This document shows positions 20,466 through 30,291 of a stretch of 64,000 nt of DNA, in pieces. The first letter of the stretch is position 1; each line of letters opens with the position of its first letter. The notes under the pieces were generated by a model, which was given only the letters and a program-made list of their open reading frames with translations, made no database searches and had not been told where the DNA came from. The translations under genes were made by a program, and so were the position numbers. The stretch comes from Glutamicibacter uratoxydans (GTDB taxonomy: Bacteria; Actinomycetota; Actinomycetes; Actinomycetales; Micrococcaceae), in NCBI RefSeq assembly GCF_006539925.1, contig NZ_BJNY01000006.1:1-64000 (forward strand), written 5' to 3'.

Positions 20466-20504
20466 GCAGCGCCGGTGTTCCCATCCAGGGAGCACCGGCG
20501 CTGC
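20466..20504 (+). terminator. Hairpin terminator after YbbN-like gene
   Basis: A 17-bp stem (20466-20482 with 20488-20504) with one G-T wobble and a 5-base loop, with no U-tract. Confidence 0.7.
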
Positions 20505-20571
20505 CGTGCGCTGTGAGGATTAGCTCCAAAGGATGATGCATGCTGACTTGGGCGGTTGCTAATCTCGAGGT

Positions 20572-21311
<740 letters not shown>

Positions 21312-21330
<19 letters not shown>

Positions 21331-22877
21331 GCCTGAAGCTGCGCCTGCTGCGCAACGGGTTCAAGCGCTCGGTGGGGCAGCTGATCGGCGTGGTCATCGG
21401 AGGGCTCTATGTGCTGGGCATGATCGTAATGCTCGCCCTAGCCTGCTGGTTCACCGCCGAGCAGAACCCCTTCCCGGGGCAGCTGAGCATCCTGATCGGC
21501 TCCGTGGCGGTGCTTGGCTGGGCGGTGGTGCCGCCGCTGCTCACCGGCGTGGACCTGACCCTGGAGCCCTCCCGCTTCGTCCATTTCGGCATCGACCCCA
21601 AGGTGCTGGGCCCGGCCCTGGTGCTGGCCGGATTCATTTCGGTTCCTGCGCTGCTGACCATCCTGGGGCTGCTGGGATCCGCCGGCATGTGGCGGCTGCA
21701 GCCCGGGGTCATGCTGCTGGCGCTGGCCGCGAACCTTGCCACCGCGGTGATGGCGGTGCTCTTGTGCCAATACCTGACGATCATGGCCACCGCGCTGCGT
21801 GCCAAGCGCCGCTTCCGCGAGTTGACCTTCGGCCTGCTGTTCCTGCTGCTGGTCTCCCTGGGCCCGCTGCTCAGCTCGGTGATTTCGGCGGCCGAAACCA
21901 TGAGCGACTGGATCGATCCCATCTCGGCAGTGCTCGCCTACACGCCGCTGGGCGCCTTCAACGCATTGCCCGGGGCGCTGGCCGCCGGAGACTTCGCGCG
22001 GCTGGGCATTTGCGCGGTGCTCGGCGCGGTGTATCTGGGCGGGCTGTATGTGCTGCTGGTGCGAGCCACCGGCGCCGCGACCGCCGCCCCTGCGCCGCAG
22101 CAGCGCGCGGCCACCGCCCGTGGGCTGGGATTCTTCAAGCTGCTGCCCGCCACGCCGGTGGGCGCGGTGGCGGCCCGCGCGCTGACCTACTGGTTCAAGG
22201 ACCCGCGCTATGCGATCAGCATCCTGATGGTGCCGATGCTGCCGATCATCTTCTGGTTCGCCGGCAACCAGTCGGGCAGCTACACCATGATGTACTTCCT
22301 GGGCCCGCTGTTCGGCATCCTGCTGGGCTTCTCAATCTCCGCCGACGTCTCCTATGACAACACCGCCTTTGCACTGCACGTGCTCACCGGCATTTCCGGG
22401 GCGGCCGACCGAGCGGGGCGCGCGGCGGCCTGCTTCCTGGTCGGCATCATCCCGCTGCTGCTGGCAGCGGTGCTTCCAGCGGTGCTCTCCGACCAGCTTT
22501 GGCGCCTGCCCGGGGACCTAGGCCTGTCGCTGGCCGCCTTCCTGGTGGCCCTGGGCGTCTCCTCGGTGGCATCGGCGCGCTACACCTATGCGGTGGCGCT
22601 GCCGGGGGAGAACCCGATGAAGACCCCGCCGGGCAACGGCCTGCGCATGGCGCTGACCCAGCTGGGCACCATGGGCACCATGGCGGTGCTGCTGATTCCG
22701 GTGGCGGTGCCTTTCGGCATCGGGCTGGCGACGCAGTCCGCGACGCTGGGCTTCCTCGCCTTGGGCATTGGTCTGGTGCTGGGCCTTGGGCTGCTGGCCG
22801 GCGGGATCGTGCTGGGCGGCAAATGGTATGAACAGCGTGCGCCGGAGCTGTTCCAGGCGGTGTTGCTCAACCGCTAG
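21312..22877 (+). CDS. ABC-2 type permease
   Basis: Membrane partner of the preceding ATPase, 521 residues with about 12 hydrophobic helices and Ala/Leu/Gly-rich composition, so both halves of the pore may be in one chain. The start is ATG 21312 (MVAHILGLKLRLLRNG), five bases after GAGGGG, lying inside the end of the ATPase gene. The N-terminal basic amphipathic stretch (LKLRLLRNGFKRS) is typical of ABC-2 permeases. No substrate can be deduced. Confidence 0.9.
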
Positions 22878-22909
22878 CCGCGCGCGGCAAGCGGCGATCT
22901 GGGCGGCGT

Positions 22910-22937
22910 GGGCCGGACTGCGATGGCGGTCCGGCCC
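22910..22937. terminator. Terminator between convergent permease and HNH genes
   Basis: GGGCCGGAC (22910-22918) pairs perfectly with GTCCGGCCC (22929-22937) across a 10-base loop, followed by TTT on the plus strand. Confidence 0.75.
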
Positions 22938-22982
22938 TTTCCGCGCGCTGGGTGGCAATCGCTTGCCTAGCTGGTTCTGGCA

Positions 22983-24734
22983 TCAGCCCTGCGGCGGGGC
23001 GATGTGCTTGGGGACTCCGTCGGGGCAGTAGTTGCGCCGCAGCAGCTGTTGCGGATCGCGGTCCCTGGGCAGCAGCACCCAGGGCAGCCCCTGGACCCAG
23101 AACACCTTGATGAGCCCAAGATCCATCTCCATATGGTGCGTGCCGCAGCCGGGCACGGTATTGCCGGCACTGGTGCTTCCGCCCTGGCTGAAGGGCTTGA
23201 TGTGGTGGAATTGCAGCTGTTCCACGGCGGCGGTGCAGCCGGGGACGATGCAACGCCGGTCTCTTGCCAGCACCGCCTTCTGCACTGCCTCGGGCACCAG
23301 CCGCACGGCTCGCCCATAGTCCAGCAGCGCTCCCTTGGAGTTGAACACTGCCGGAATCAGCTCTGCATCGCAGAGCATGCGCCGCAGCGCGGCCGGGGGC
23401 AGAGCGACGCCGTTTTGTGTCTCGGCGTGGGCGGCGGCGATATTGCGCAGGTCGTCGATCTGCAGGTGGGCGATCAGCTGCGGGCGGATTCGCCGCCGGT
23501 TCCTTGCCGGATTCTCATCGGGCGGAGGGTCCTGCCTCGGGTAGCTGAAGTTCTCGAAATATTCGTATTGCAGCAGGTCGAGCAGGCCGTTGACAGCACG
23601 TTCTGCAGGGGCGGCCTCGTCGACGAATTCATCGTCGTCATTCCAGCGGGTGCCTTCGCCTTCGGGCAGCAGGTCGAGGATCGATCCCTCCTGGAAGCTT
23701 CCCGCCGAATCGTCCGCGCCGTTGGCAGGTGCCTGGTCCTCCCGCGATGCTGCGCCGGGGTGTGCTGCGTCGGGGCGCGCCGAGTCGGGGTTCTTGCGCG
23801 CCGCCTGGCCGGCCTGGGTGCGCGGGTTGCTGGCGTGGGCGCGGAAGGAGTCGATCAGCGCGCCTTCCAGCGCGGAGACGCACAACAGGTAGCGGCGCTC
23901 GTAGGGATTGGTGACGGGCAGAGGGAACAAGCCCCGGCGGATGCGCGGCGGCGGGTCGTCCTGGCCATCCTGCCCGCCTTGGTGCGCGGCATCCGTGATG
24001 AGGTTGGCGACGGCTTTCAGCGCCGCGGCGGCGGTGAATTCATTCTCCACTGCCGCCGCGGCATGTTCGTCGAGGGTGCGCCCATCGGCATGACGCAGGG
24101 TGGCCTCGGTGGAGACGCCCTCAAAGGTGCGGTCCTTGGGCTCGGCCTTGGCCAGCTTGGCGCTGACCAGGCGCACGGTGCACGGGTCGGCGTCGGGATC
24201 TTGGAATTTCTTGGCCAGGTGGGGGAAGCGCGGGGGCAGCTGGGCGCCGGAGGGGGAGCGGCGTCCGATCAGGTCCTGGGCGTCGAGCAGGGTGCGGTGC
24301 ATCGAGCCGTAGGTGCGCCCGGTCCAGGCCGCGAGCAGTTCGGCGGGGTTCTTGTAGCTGGTGCGGCCGGTGGCGCGCTCGGCGGGCTGCTCGGTGTCAG
24401 CCGGGGCGCCGCGCAGCTGGTCCAGCTCGCTCTGGGCCAGGGTATGGGCGGCGGTGGCGCTGGTGCGGTCGGCCGCTGCCAGCTCCATGCGCGTGGCTTC
24501 GAAGGACAGCTGCTGGGCGCACATCGCCATTTCCAGAGCCAGCCGCGGATCCTCGGTGTTCGCAAAGGCGCGGCGCAGCGCCGAGACAAGCTGTAGGCCG
24601 CCGGTGAACAGCGCGCGCAGCTGTGCGCCGGAGGGGAGCTCGTGCTCCTGCCGGCCGGTGCCGTACAGGGCCAGGTCGCGGCCCAGTGCGTCGATGGCGG
24701 CGCCAAGCTGCGCCGCGGGCTGCTGTGTGTTCAT
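22983..24734 (-). CDS. DUF222/HNH endonuclease (13E12 repeat family)
   Basis: 583 residues: an Ala-rich helical DUF222 region and a C-terminal HNH nuclease with CIVPGCTAAVEQLQFHHIKPF, SAGNTVPGCGTHH and following residues. The two CXXC-like pairs and the HH motif are complete, so the domain looks intact. The family is repeated many times in actinobacterial genomes (REP13E12 in mycobacteria) and behaves like a dispersed, possibly mobile gene; no function is established. Between the domains is a Pro/Ala/Gly/Asp-rich low-complexity linker. ATG 24734 was chosen; ATG 24755 and an upstream extension to 24848 are possible. No terminal repeats were found. Confidence 0.88.
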   Translation of the reverse strand: MNTQQPAAQLGAAIDALGRDLALYGTGRQEHELPSGAQLRALFTGGLQLVSALRRAFANTEDPRLALEMAMCAQQLSFEATRMELAAADRTSATAAHTLAQSELDQLRGAPADTEQPAERATGRTSYKNPAELLAAWTGRTYGSMHRTLLDAQDLIGRRSPSGAQLPPRFPHLAKKFQDPDADPCTVRLVSAKLAKAEPKDRTFEGVSTEATLRHADGRTLDEHAAAAVENEFTAAAALKAVANLITDAAHQGGQDGQDDPPPRIRRGLFPLPVTNPYERRYLLCVSALEGALIDSFRAHASNPRTQAGQAARKNPDSARPDAAHPGAASREDQAPANGADDSAGSFQEGSILDLLPEGEGTRWNDDDEFVDEAAPAERAVNGLLDLLQYEYFENFSYPRQDPPPDENPARNRRRIRPQLIAHLQIDDLRNIAAAHAETQNGVALPPAALRRMLCDAELIPAVFNSKGALLDYGRAVRLVPEAVQKAVLARDRRCIVPGCTAAVEQLQFHHIKPFSQGGSTSAGNTVPGCGTHHMEMDLGLIKVFWVQGLPWVLLPRDRDPQQLLRRNYCPDGVPKHIAPPQG

Positions 24735-24873
24735 GGCACCAGTGTTGCCCGGCATCCTGCCCTGCGGCGCCCGCGCAGCGCGAGGTGTGGATAACCGGGC
24801 GCAGGGAAGCTGCCCGGGCGCGGATGTGCAGAAGCTCCCACCTGTCATTCACCCATTGCACGGCGCCGCGTAC

Positions 24874-24879
24874 TAGACT
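24874..24879 (+). promoter_or_regulatory. -10 box for leaderless DUF3039 transcript
   Basis: TAGACT ends seven bases before the ATG of the DUF3039 gene with no Shine-Dalgarno sequence between, as in leaderless actinobacterial messages. Confidence 0.5.
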
Positions 24880-24886
24880 TGATGCC

Positions 24887-25138
24887 ATGGTGGAACAGTC
24901 AGAAGAAACCCGCGGCGGCACGGCGACGATCGAGCGCACCGAGGTCCGCGAAAACATCGAGGCAGGCGACCACGAGCGCTTTGCCCACTACGTGCGCAAG
25001 GAAAAGATCATGGAGTCGGCGCTGTCCGGCGAACCGGTGATCGCCCTGTGCGGCAAGGTGTGGACCCCGGGCCGCGACCCGCAGAAATTCCCGGTCTGCC
25101 CGGAGTGCAAGGAAATCTACGAGTCCTTGATGGGCTAG
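24887..25138 (+). CDS. DUF3039 small protein
   Basis: 83 residues. An acidic N-terminus is followed by HERFAHYVRKEKIMESALSGEPVIALCGKVW and KFPVCPECKEIYE: a His and three Cys arranged like a zinc ribbon. This is the DUF3039 family, found across actinobacteria directly ahead of a superfamily II helicase, as here (gap of 60 bases). The function is unknown; a role as helicase cofactor or regulator is inferred from the constant pairing. Confidence 0.9.
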   Translation: MVEQSEETRGGTATIERTEVRENIEAGDHERFAHYVRKEKIMESALSGEPVIALCGKVWTPGRDPQKFPVCPECKEIYESLMG

Positions 25139-25198
25139 TGCGCGCGCGGAAAACGCGCCCGAAGAGATGAACATGTACGCGGTCCGGGAAAAGGGTAA

Positions 25199-26965
25199 AT
25201 GACGCAGGCACTTTTTGATTTTGGCGACAAGCTTCCACTGGAAGACAAGCTGCCGGTAGCGTATCCGGAACGAGCCGCCTGGGGCACCGGGCCGAAGCTG
25301 CGCGCCTGGCAGGCCGAGGCGCTGGCCAAGTACTTCGAGACCGAGCCGCGCGACTACATGGCGGTGGCGACCCCCGGCGCAGGCAAGACGACCTTCGCGC
25401 TACGCCTGGCCAAGGTGCTGATCGACTCGGGCAAGATCAACCGCATGATCGTCGTCGCCCCCACCGACCACCTGAAGAAGCAGTGGGCCGACGCGGCGGC
25501 GCGGGTGGGCATTGCGCTGGACCCGAACTACAAGAATTCCGACGGCCGCCATGGCTCGCACTACCTGGGCGTCGTCGTCACCTACGCCCAGGTGGCGCTC
25601 AAGCCGGCGGTGCACCGGGCGAAGACCGAAAACGCGCGCACCCTGGTGATCATGGACGAGGTCCACCACGCCGGCGATGCGCTGAGCTGGGGCGACGGCA
25701 TCCGCGAGGCCTTTGAACCGGCTACCCGCCGCCTGGCGCTGACCGGCACCCCGTTCCGCTCCGACTCGGCCCCGATTCCCTTTGTGCAGTACGTCGACGA
25801 GGGCGACGGCATCCGGCGCTCCAAGGCGGACTACACCTATGGCTACGGCAGTGCGCTGGCCGACCACGTCGTGCGCCCGGTGCTGTTTATGGCCTATTCC
25901 GGCGCGATGCGCTGGCGCACCGCCGCGGGCGAGGAGATGGAGGCGAACCTCGGCGCGGGCTTCACCAAGGACGTCACCGCCCACGCCTGGCGCACCGCGC
26001 TGGACCCGCACGGGGACTGGATCCCCTCGGTGCTGCAGGCCGCCGACCGCCGCCTGTCAGAGGTGCGCCGCACGGTGAAGGATGCCGGCGGCCTGGTCAT
26101 CGCCACCGATCACGAGGACGCCCGAGGCTACGCGGCCCAGCTGGAAGCAATCTGCGGGGAAAAGGTCACTACGATCCTCTCCGACGACCCCAAGGCCTCG
26201 GAGAAGATCGACGAATTCTCCGCCTCCGATGCGCGCTGGATGGTTGCCGTGCGCATGGTATCTGAAGGCGTCGACGTGCCCCGGCTGTGCGTGGGCGTGT
26301 ACGCCACATCCACCTCCACCCCGCTGTTCTTCGCCCAGGCCGTGGGCCGCTTTGTGCGCAGCCGCAAGCGCGGCGAGGTGGCCAGCGTGTTCCTGCCCTC
26401 GGTGCCGGTGCTCATGGCGCTGGCCAATGAGATGGAAGTGGAGCGCGACCACGCGCTGGACCGCGAAGGCTCGGACGCGGACCAGGGGTTGGACGATGAC
26501 CTGCTGGAGGCGGCGAACAAGGAAGACAAGGCCAGCGACGAGCTGACCCGCAGCAAGTTCGAGGCGTTGAACTCGCAGGCTTCCTTCGACCGCGTGCTCT
26601 TCGACGGCGGCGAATTCGGCACCGGCGCGGAGCTGGGCAGCGACGAGGAGCTGGGCTTCCTGGGAATCCCGGGCCTGCTGGACACCGAGCAGGTCTCCGA
26701 GCTGCTGCGTGCCCAGCAGAGCAAGCAGATCAGCAATGGCGGCTCCAAGCCGGCGCCGGTCTCCGACCACCGGCGGATGATGGACCTGCGTACCAAGCTG
26801 TCCAAGAACGTCTCCGCCTGGTCTGCGCGCACCGGCACCCCGCACGCGCAGATCCACACCAAGCTGCGCAATGTCTGCGGCGGGCCCGCCGTGCCGCAGG
26901 CCACCGCGGACCAGCTGCAGGCGCGCATCGAGAAGCTCCAGGACTGGTTCGTCGGGCGCAAATGA
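25199..26965 (+). CDS. Superfamily II (XPB/DEAH-like) DNA helicase
   Basis: 588 residues. Walker A is ATPGAGKTT (57-65), motif Ia is VVAPTDHLKKQW, motif II is DEVHHA (153-158), motif III is LTGTPFRSD, and the C-terminal RecA-like half shows VRMVSEGVDVPRLCVGVYAT and FFAQAVGRFVRSR (motif VI). This is the XPB/RecG-like restriction-enzyme-helicase group common in actinobacteria. A C-terminal domain of about 170 residues after motif VI has no known motif. A GGGTAA site precedes the ATG. Likely in DNA repair or transcription-coupled work; the substrate is not known. Confidence 0.9.
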   Translation: MTQALFDFGDKLPLEDKLPVAYPERAAWGTGPKLRAWQAEALAKYFETEPRDYMAVATPGAGKTTFALRLAKVLIDSGKINRMIVVAPTDHLKKQWADAAARVGIALDPNYKNSDGRHGSHYLGVVVTYAQVALKPAVHRAKTENARTLVIMDEVHHAGDALSWGDGIREAFEPATRRLALTGTPFRSDSAPIPFVQYVDEGDGIRRSKADYTYGYGSALADHVVRPVLFMAYSGAMRWRTAAGEEMEANLGAGFTKDVTAHAWRTALDPHGDWIPSVLQAADRRLSEVRRTVKDAGGLVIATDHEDARGYAAQLEAICGEKVTTILSDDPKASEKIDEFSASDARWMVAVRMVSEGVDVPRLCVGVYATSTSTPLFFAQAVGRFVRSRKRGEVASVFLPSVPVLMALANEMEVERDHALDREGSDADQGLDDDLLEAANKEDKASDELTRSKFEALNSQASFDRVLFDGGEFGTGAELGSDEELGFLGIPGLLDTEQVSELLRAQQSKQISNGGSKPAPVSDHRRMMDLRTKLSKNVSAWSARTGTPHAQIHTKLRNVCGGPAVPQATADQLQARIEKLQDWFVGRK

Positions 26966-26989
26966 CGCCGAAGCCGCCGGGAATAGTGG

Positions 26990-26995
26990 GATACT
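26990..26995 (+). promoter_or_regulatory. -10 box for leaderless DUF2156 gene
   Basis: GATACT ends six bases before the ATG at 27002, without a ribosome-binding site. Confidence 0.4.
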
Positions 26996-27001
26996 CCTGC
27001 T

Positions 27002-28693
27002 ATGACTAGTGCGAATCTCAGCGCTGTGGCCAAGGTGCGGCGGCGCGACAACGCGCGGGCGGCGGCCTCCTACATTGCCGTCGCGCTGGCGCTGATCAGC
27101 CTCGCGGCCCCGATGTTTCGCGGGCTGCACGGCCTGTTTCCGGCGCTGCTGCCCGAGTTCTTGGTCCAGGTTTCCCGGGTCTATGCGATCTTCGGCGCCT
27201 TCGGCCTGCTGGTCGTGGCCAAGTACCTGCGCTCCGGAAACCGGGTCGCCTGGGCCGGATCCATGGCGCTGCTGGCGGCGAATACCGTGCTGCACCTGGG
27301 GCGCGGCGCGGATCTGCCGGTGGCGGTGCTCAGCGCCGCGGCCCTGGCATGGCTGGCCTGGCAGCACCGGGCCTTCCCCGTCTGGCCGGGCAGGGTGCTC
27401 ACCCGCCGCGTCATCGTCGTCACCCTGGTGGTGCTCGGCGCAGCCACGCTGATCGCCGCCGGGGCGCTGGTGCACCATGCGCGGCGCACCGGGCAGAGCT
27501 TCGGCGCTGGGGTGGGGCAGCTGTTCGGCGCGCTGAACGGGGAGCTGCACGAGACATCGAGCCACCCGCACGTCGCCGGATTCATCGCGCTGCTGATCTG
27601 CCTGCTGGGCACCGCCGGCTGGTTCCTCTGGGACGGGATGCGCCGCCGGCAGGTGGGTTCGCGCGAGCAGCTGGCCGCCCGGGAACGGGCCCGCGCGGTG
27701 CTCGCGGCCCACGGCGGCGGAACCCTTGACTACTTTGCGCTGCGCGATGACAAGGCATTCTTCTTCCTGCACAATTCGGTCGTCGCCTACGCAGTGCGCG
27801 GCTCGGTGGCGCTGGTCTCCCCGGACCCGATCGGGCCGGCGGCCGAACGCGAAGAAGTCTGGGCGGAGTTCATGCTCTTCGCCGAACGCCGCGGCTGCTC
27901 GGTCAGCGTGATGGGCGCGGCCCAGGACTGGCTGGGCATCTACGAGGCTTCCGGGCTGCGCAGCGTCTACCTGGGCGACGAGGCCATCGTCGACAGCGCC
28001 GGATTCTCCCTGGCTGGCAAGAAGTCCAAGTCGCTGCGCCAGGGCCACGCCCGGCTGCTGCGCGCCGGCTACCGCGTCGAGCACATCAAGGCCCCGCAGG
28101 TGCCGGCGGCGTTGCGCGCGCAGCTGCTTGAACTGAGCACCCAGAGCCGGCAGGGCGAGGCCGAGCGCGGTTTCTCCATGACGCTCTCGCGCCTGTTCGA
28201 CCCGCTGGACACCGAGCTGCTGCTGTCCATCGCCTTCGACGCGGCCGACGCGCCGCAGGCGTTCATCCAATGGGTGCCGGCGTCCAAGGTGGGCGGCTGG
28301 TCGCTGGACGTGATGCGCCGCTCCACCGCGCAGGAGCTGCCCGGCGGGCTGACCGACTTCATCATCATCGAGACCCTTGCCATGATGGCGGGCTCCGGCG
28401 GCGGGGGACTGGGGTTGAACTTCGCGGTGCTGCGCGAGGCGGTGCAGGGCGGCGCCGGGGCCTCGCGCCTTGAAAAGCTGGTGGCCAAGCAGGCCTCCAA
28501 GCACGCCCAGGTGGCCTCCCTGTACAAGTTCAACGCCAAGTACGATCCGCGCTGGGCCCCGCGCTATGCTGCCGTGGGCACCATCGACCTCTGGCTTGCC
28601 CAGGGCCTGCGCATCGCCCAGGCCGAGGGCTATGCCGAGCTGCCCGGGCTTGACCGCTTTGCGGCGCGGGCCGAACACCAGCAGGATCACTGA
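27002..28693 (+). CDS. DUF2156 / lysylphosphatidylglycerol synthetase C-terminal-domain membrane protein
   Basis: 563 residues: six or so N-terminal helices (to about residue 220), then a GNAT-like DUF2156 domain like that of MprF and LysX. Visible blocks are FFFLHNSVVAYAVRGSVALVSPDPIGP, KSKSLRQGHARLLRAGY, and GLGLNFAVLREAV. MprF transfers lysine or alanine from tRNA to phosphatidylglycerol and flips the product, masking surface charge against cationic peptides. Whether this member has that activity is not known; it lacks an attached tRNA synthetase domain. The stop overlaps the next start (TGATG). Confidence 0.88.
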   Translation: MTSANLSAVAKVRRRDNARAAASYIAVALALISLAAPMFRGLHGLFPALLPEFLVQVSRVYAIFGAFGLLVVAKYLRSGNRVAWAGSMALLAANTVLHLGRGADLPVAVLSAAALAWLAWQHRAFPVWPGRVLTRRVIVVTLVVLGAATLIAAGALVHHARRTGQSFGAGVGQLFGALNGELHETSSHPHVAGFIALLICLLGTAGWFLWDGMRRRQVGSREQLAARERARAVLAAHGGGTLDYFALRDDKAFFFLHNSVVAYAVRGSVALVSPDPIGPAAEREEVWAEFMLFAERRGCSVSVMGAAQDWLGIYEASGLRSVYLGDEAIVDSAGFSLAGKKSKSLRQGHARLLRAGYRVEHIKAPQVPAALRAQLLELSTQSRQGEAERGFSMTLSRLFDPLDTELLLSIAFDAADAPQAFIQWVPASKVGGWSLDVMRRSTAQELPGGLTDFIIIETLAMMAGSGGGGLGLNFAVLREAVQGGAGASRLEKLVAKQASKHAQVASLYKFNAKYDPRWAPRYAAVGTIDLWLAQGLRIAQAEGYAELPGLDRFAARAEHQQDH

Positions 28694-29565
28694 TGCTGCC
28701 GGCCCTGATCGCCGCGGTGGCGGCAAGCATCGGCTACGGCAGCGCTTCGGTGCTCGAAGCGGCAGCCGCCCGCCGCGCCACCGGCGCCCGCGTCTTTACC
28801 CAGCCGATCTACCTGCTGGGCATCGCCCTTGACCTGTTGGCCTGGGCCGCCTCGCTGTATGCGCTGCAGTTCCTGACGGTGTTCACCGTGCAGGCGCTGC
28901 TGGCAGGCTCGCTGGTGGTCACGGTGCTGCTGGCGCGCTGGGTGTTCGGCACCGCCCTGGGCACGCAGGCGCTGGCCGCAATGGGCCTGCTGGTGCTGGG
29001 CCTGGTGGTGATCGCGCTGTCCACCGGCGAGCAGCCGGCCGGCGGCGCCCCCGACGGCCTGGTGCCGGTGCTGGCTGCGGTACTGGTGCTGCTGCTGGCG
29101 GTTTTGGCCGCCTGCTACCGGCGCCGGCTCCCGCTGCTCTTCGCCGCCCTTGCCGGGCTGGCGGCCAGCGCCGCGGCCCTGGCGGCGCGCAGCCTGGATT
29201 TGTCCGCCATCTCCTGGGGACTGCTGGCCGATCCGCTGCCGTGGATCATCGCGGTTTCGGGGGTGCTCGCCATGGTCGCCTATACGCGGGCCCTGGAGCA
29301 GGGGAGCGTGGGGCCGTTGACCGCGCTCTACACGGTGATCGAGGTGCTGGTGCCGGGCATTGCCGGCATGGTGCTGCTGGGCGATGCCGCCCGACCGGGC
29401 TGGGAAGCTGCAAAATTCGCCGCCATCGCCCTGAGCCTGGCGGCCGGGGTGTGGCTTGCCCTGCGCGGCGGGGCGGATGCGCTGATGGCGGCGACCGGGG
29501 CCGCGCCGGCGCAGGATGACAACCAGAAGGACGCCGAACAGGAAGCCGAGGGGATGAGCTCATGA
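28693..29565 (+). CDS. DMT (EamA-like) membrane transporter
   Basis: 290 residues, nine or ten short helices in two similar halves, the pattern of the drug/metabolite transporter superfamily. The closing charged tail is acidic (QDDNQKDAEQEAEG). It overlaps the preceding DUF2156 gene by one base and the following gene by four, so all three are translated from one message. Such proteins next to lipid-modifying enzymes may flip lipids, but a substrate cannot be read from the sequence. Confidence 0.85.
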   Translation: MLPALIAAVAASIGYGSASVLEAAAARRATGARVFTQPIYLLGIALDLLAWAASLYALQFLTVFTVQALLAGSLVVTVLLARWVFGTALGTQALAAMGLLVLGLVVIALSTGEQPAGGAPDGLVPVLAAVLVLLLAVLAACYRRRLPLLFAALAGLAASAAALAARSLDLSAISWGLLADPLPWIIAVSGVLAMVAYTRALEQGSVGPLTALYTVIEVLVPGIAGMVLLGDAARPGWEAAKFAAIALSLAAGVWLALRGGADALMAATGAAPAQDDNQKDAEQEAEGMSS

Positions 29566-30263
29566 ACAAGATTCAGGAATCCAGGAGCACCGCCCGCCGT
29601 GCGCTGATTGCGCGCTGTGCGCTGCGGGCCGGCGCTGCCGCCTATAGCGCGGGAATCGTCTCCGAGGCGCTGCTGCGCTGGCCGCTGAACCCTGCGACCA
29701 CGCTGCTCTCCGAGCTGGCGGCTCGGGACCGCGGCTACCGCAGGATCTTCCAGGCATCGGACGTGTGCGCCGGTGCGCTGTTCGCCGCCTCCGGCCTGCA
29801 GCAGACTCGCAGCGCCAAAGTCGGCAAGGCCGGCAAGCTGGCCGCGGCGAGCCTGGTGGTGTTCGGCGCGGCCACCATCGCCGATGCCTTCAGCCCGCTG
29901 GACTATCCGATCTCCCACGCGGCGCTGCGTCCGGGGACAGGAGATGGGGCAGGAGATGAACCGTGGGCGCCGAGCATCAGCCACAACGCGCACTTCGTGA
30001 CGACGACGATTGCCGGCAGCGCCTCGGTCGGGATCTGCTTAGAGCACTGGAAACTGGCCCGCCGCGCCCCGCGCCGCTCCGGTGCAGCTGGCGTGCTGCG
30101 CGCGGCCGCGGCTCCGGCCACGGTGGCGCTGCTGTTGACCGGGGTGGCGGCGCTGGCCTCACCGAAGCTGCTGCCCGGCGCGGTGCAGCGGGTGCAGACG
30201 CTGGCCTTCGCCACCGTGTGCCTGGACCTGGCGGCGCTGCAGGCGCAGGAAGAGGCCGATTAG
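29562..30263 (+). CDS. DUF998-type membrane protein
   Basis: 233 residues with about six weak helices. The early motif PATTLLSELAARDRGYRRIFQASD resembles DUF998, where a conserved SELG-like turn follows the first helix. A short insertion rich in Gly/Asp (PGTGDGAGDEPW) occurs mid-protein. ATGA overlap with the upstream gene. The function is unknown. The stop codon lies in a 16-bp tandem duplication. Confidence 0.7.
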   Translation: MNKIQESRSTARRALIARCALRAGAAAYSAGIVSEALLRWPLNPATTLLSELAARDRGYRRIFQASDVCAGALFAASGLQQTRSAKVGKAGKLAAASLVVFGAATIADAFSPLDYPISHAALRPGTGDGAGDEPWAPSISHNAHFVTTTIAGSASVGICLEHWKLARRAPRRSGAAGVLRAAAAPATVALLLTGVAALASPKLLPGAVQRVQTLAFATVCLDLAALQAQEEAD

Positions 30264-30289
30264 CCCCTTGCCCGATTAGCCTCTTGCCT
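30258..30289 (+). repeat. 16-bp tandem duplication at the stop codon of the DUF998 gene
   Basis: GATTAGCCCCTTGCCC is followed directly by GATTAGCCTCTTGCCT (14 of 16 identical), and a third partial unit GATCAGCCC begins next. The first copy carries the TAG stop. Confidence 0.7.
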
Positions 30290-30291
30290 GA

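Noticed and set aside
23004-24596. 530-codon plus-strand frame opposite the HNH gene
   Set aside because: The minus strand has intact DUF222 and HNH motifs, while this frame shows Gly/Gln/Val noise and no motif.
26057-28726. 889-codon minus-strand frame opposite the helicase and DUF2156 genes
   Set aside because: Spans two real genes in a codon-bias phase, with His/Gln/Arg-rich noise composition and no motif.
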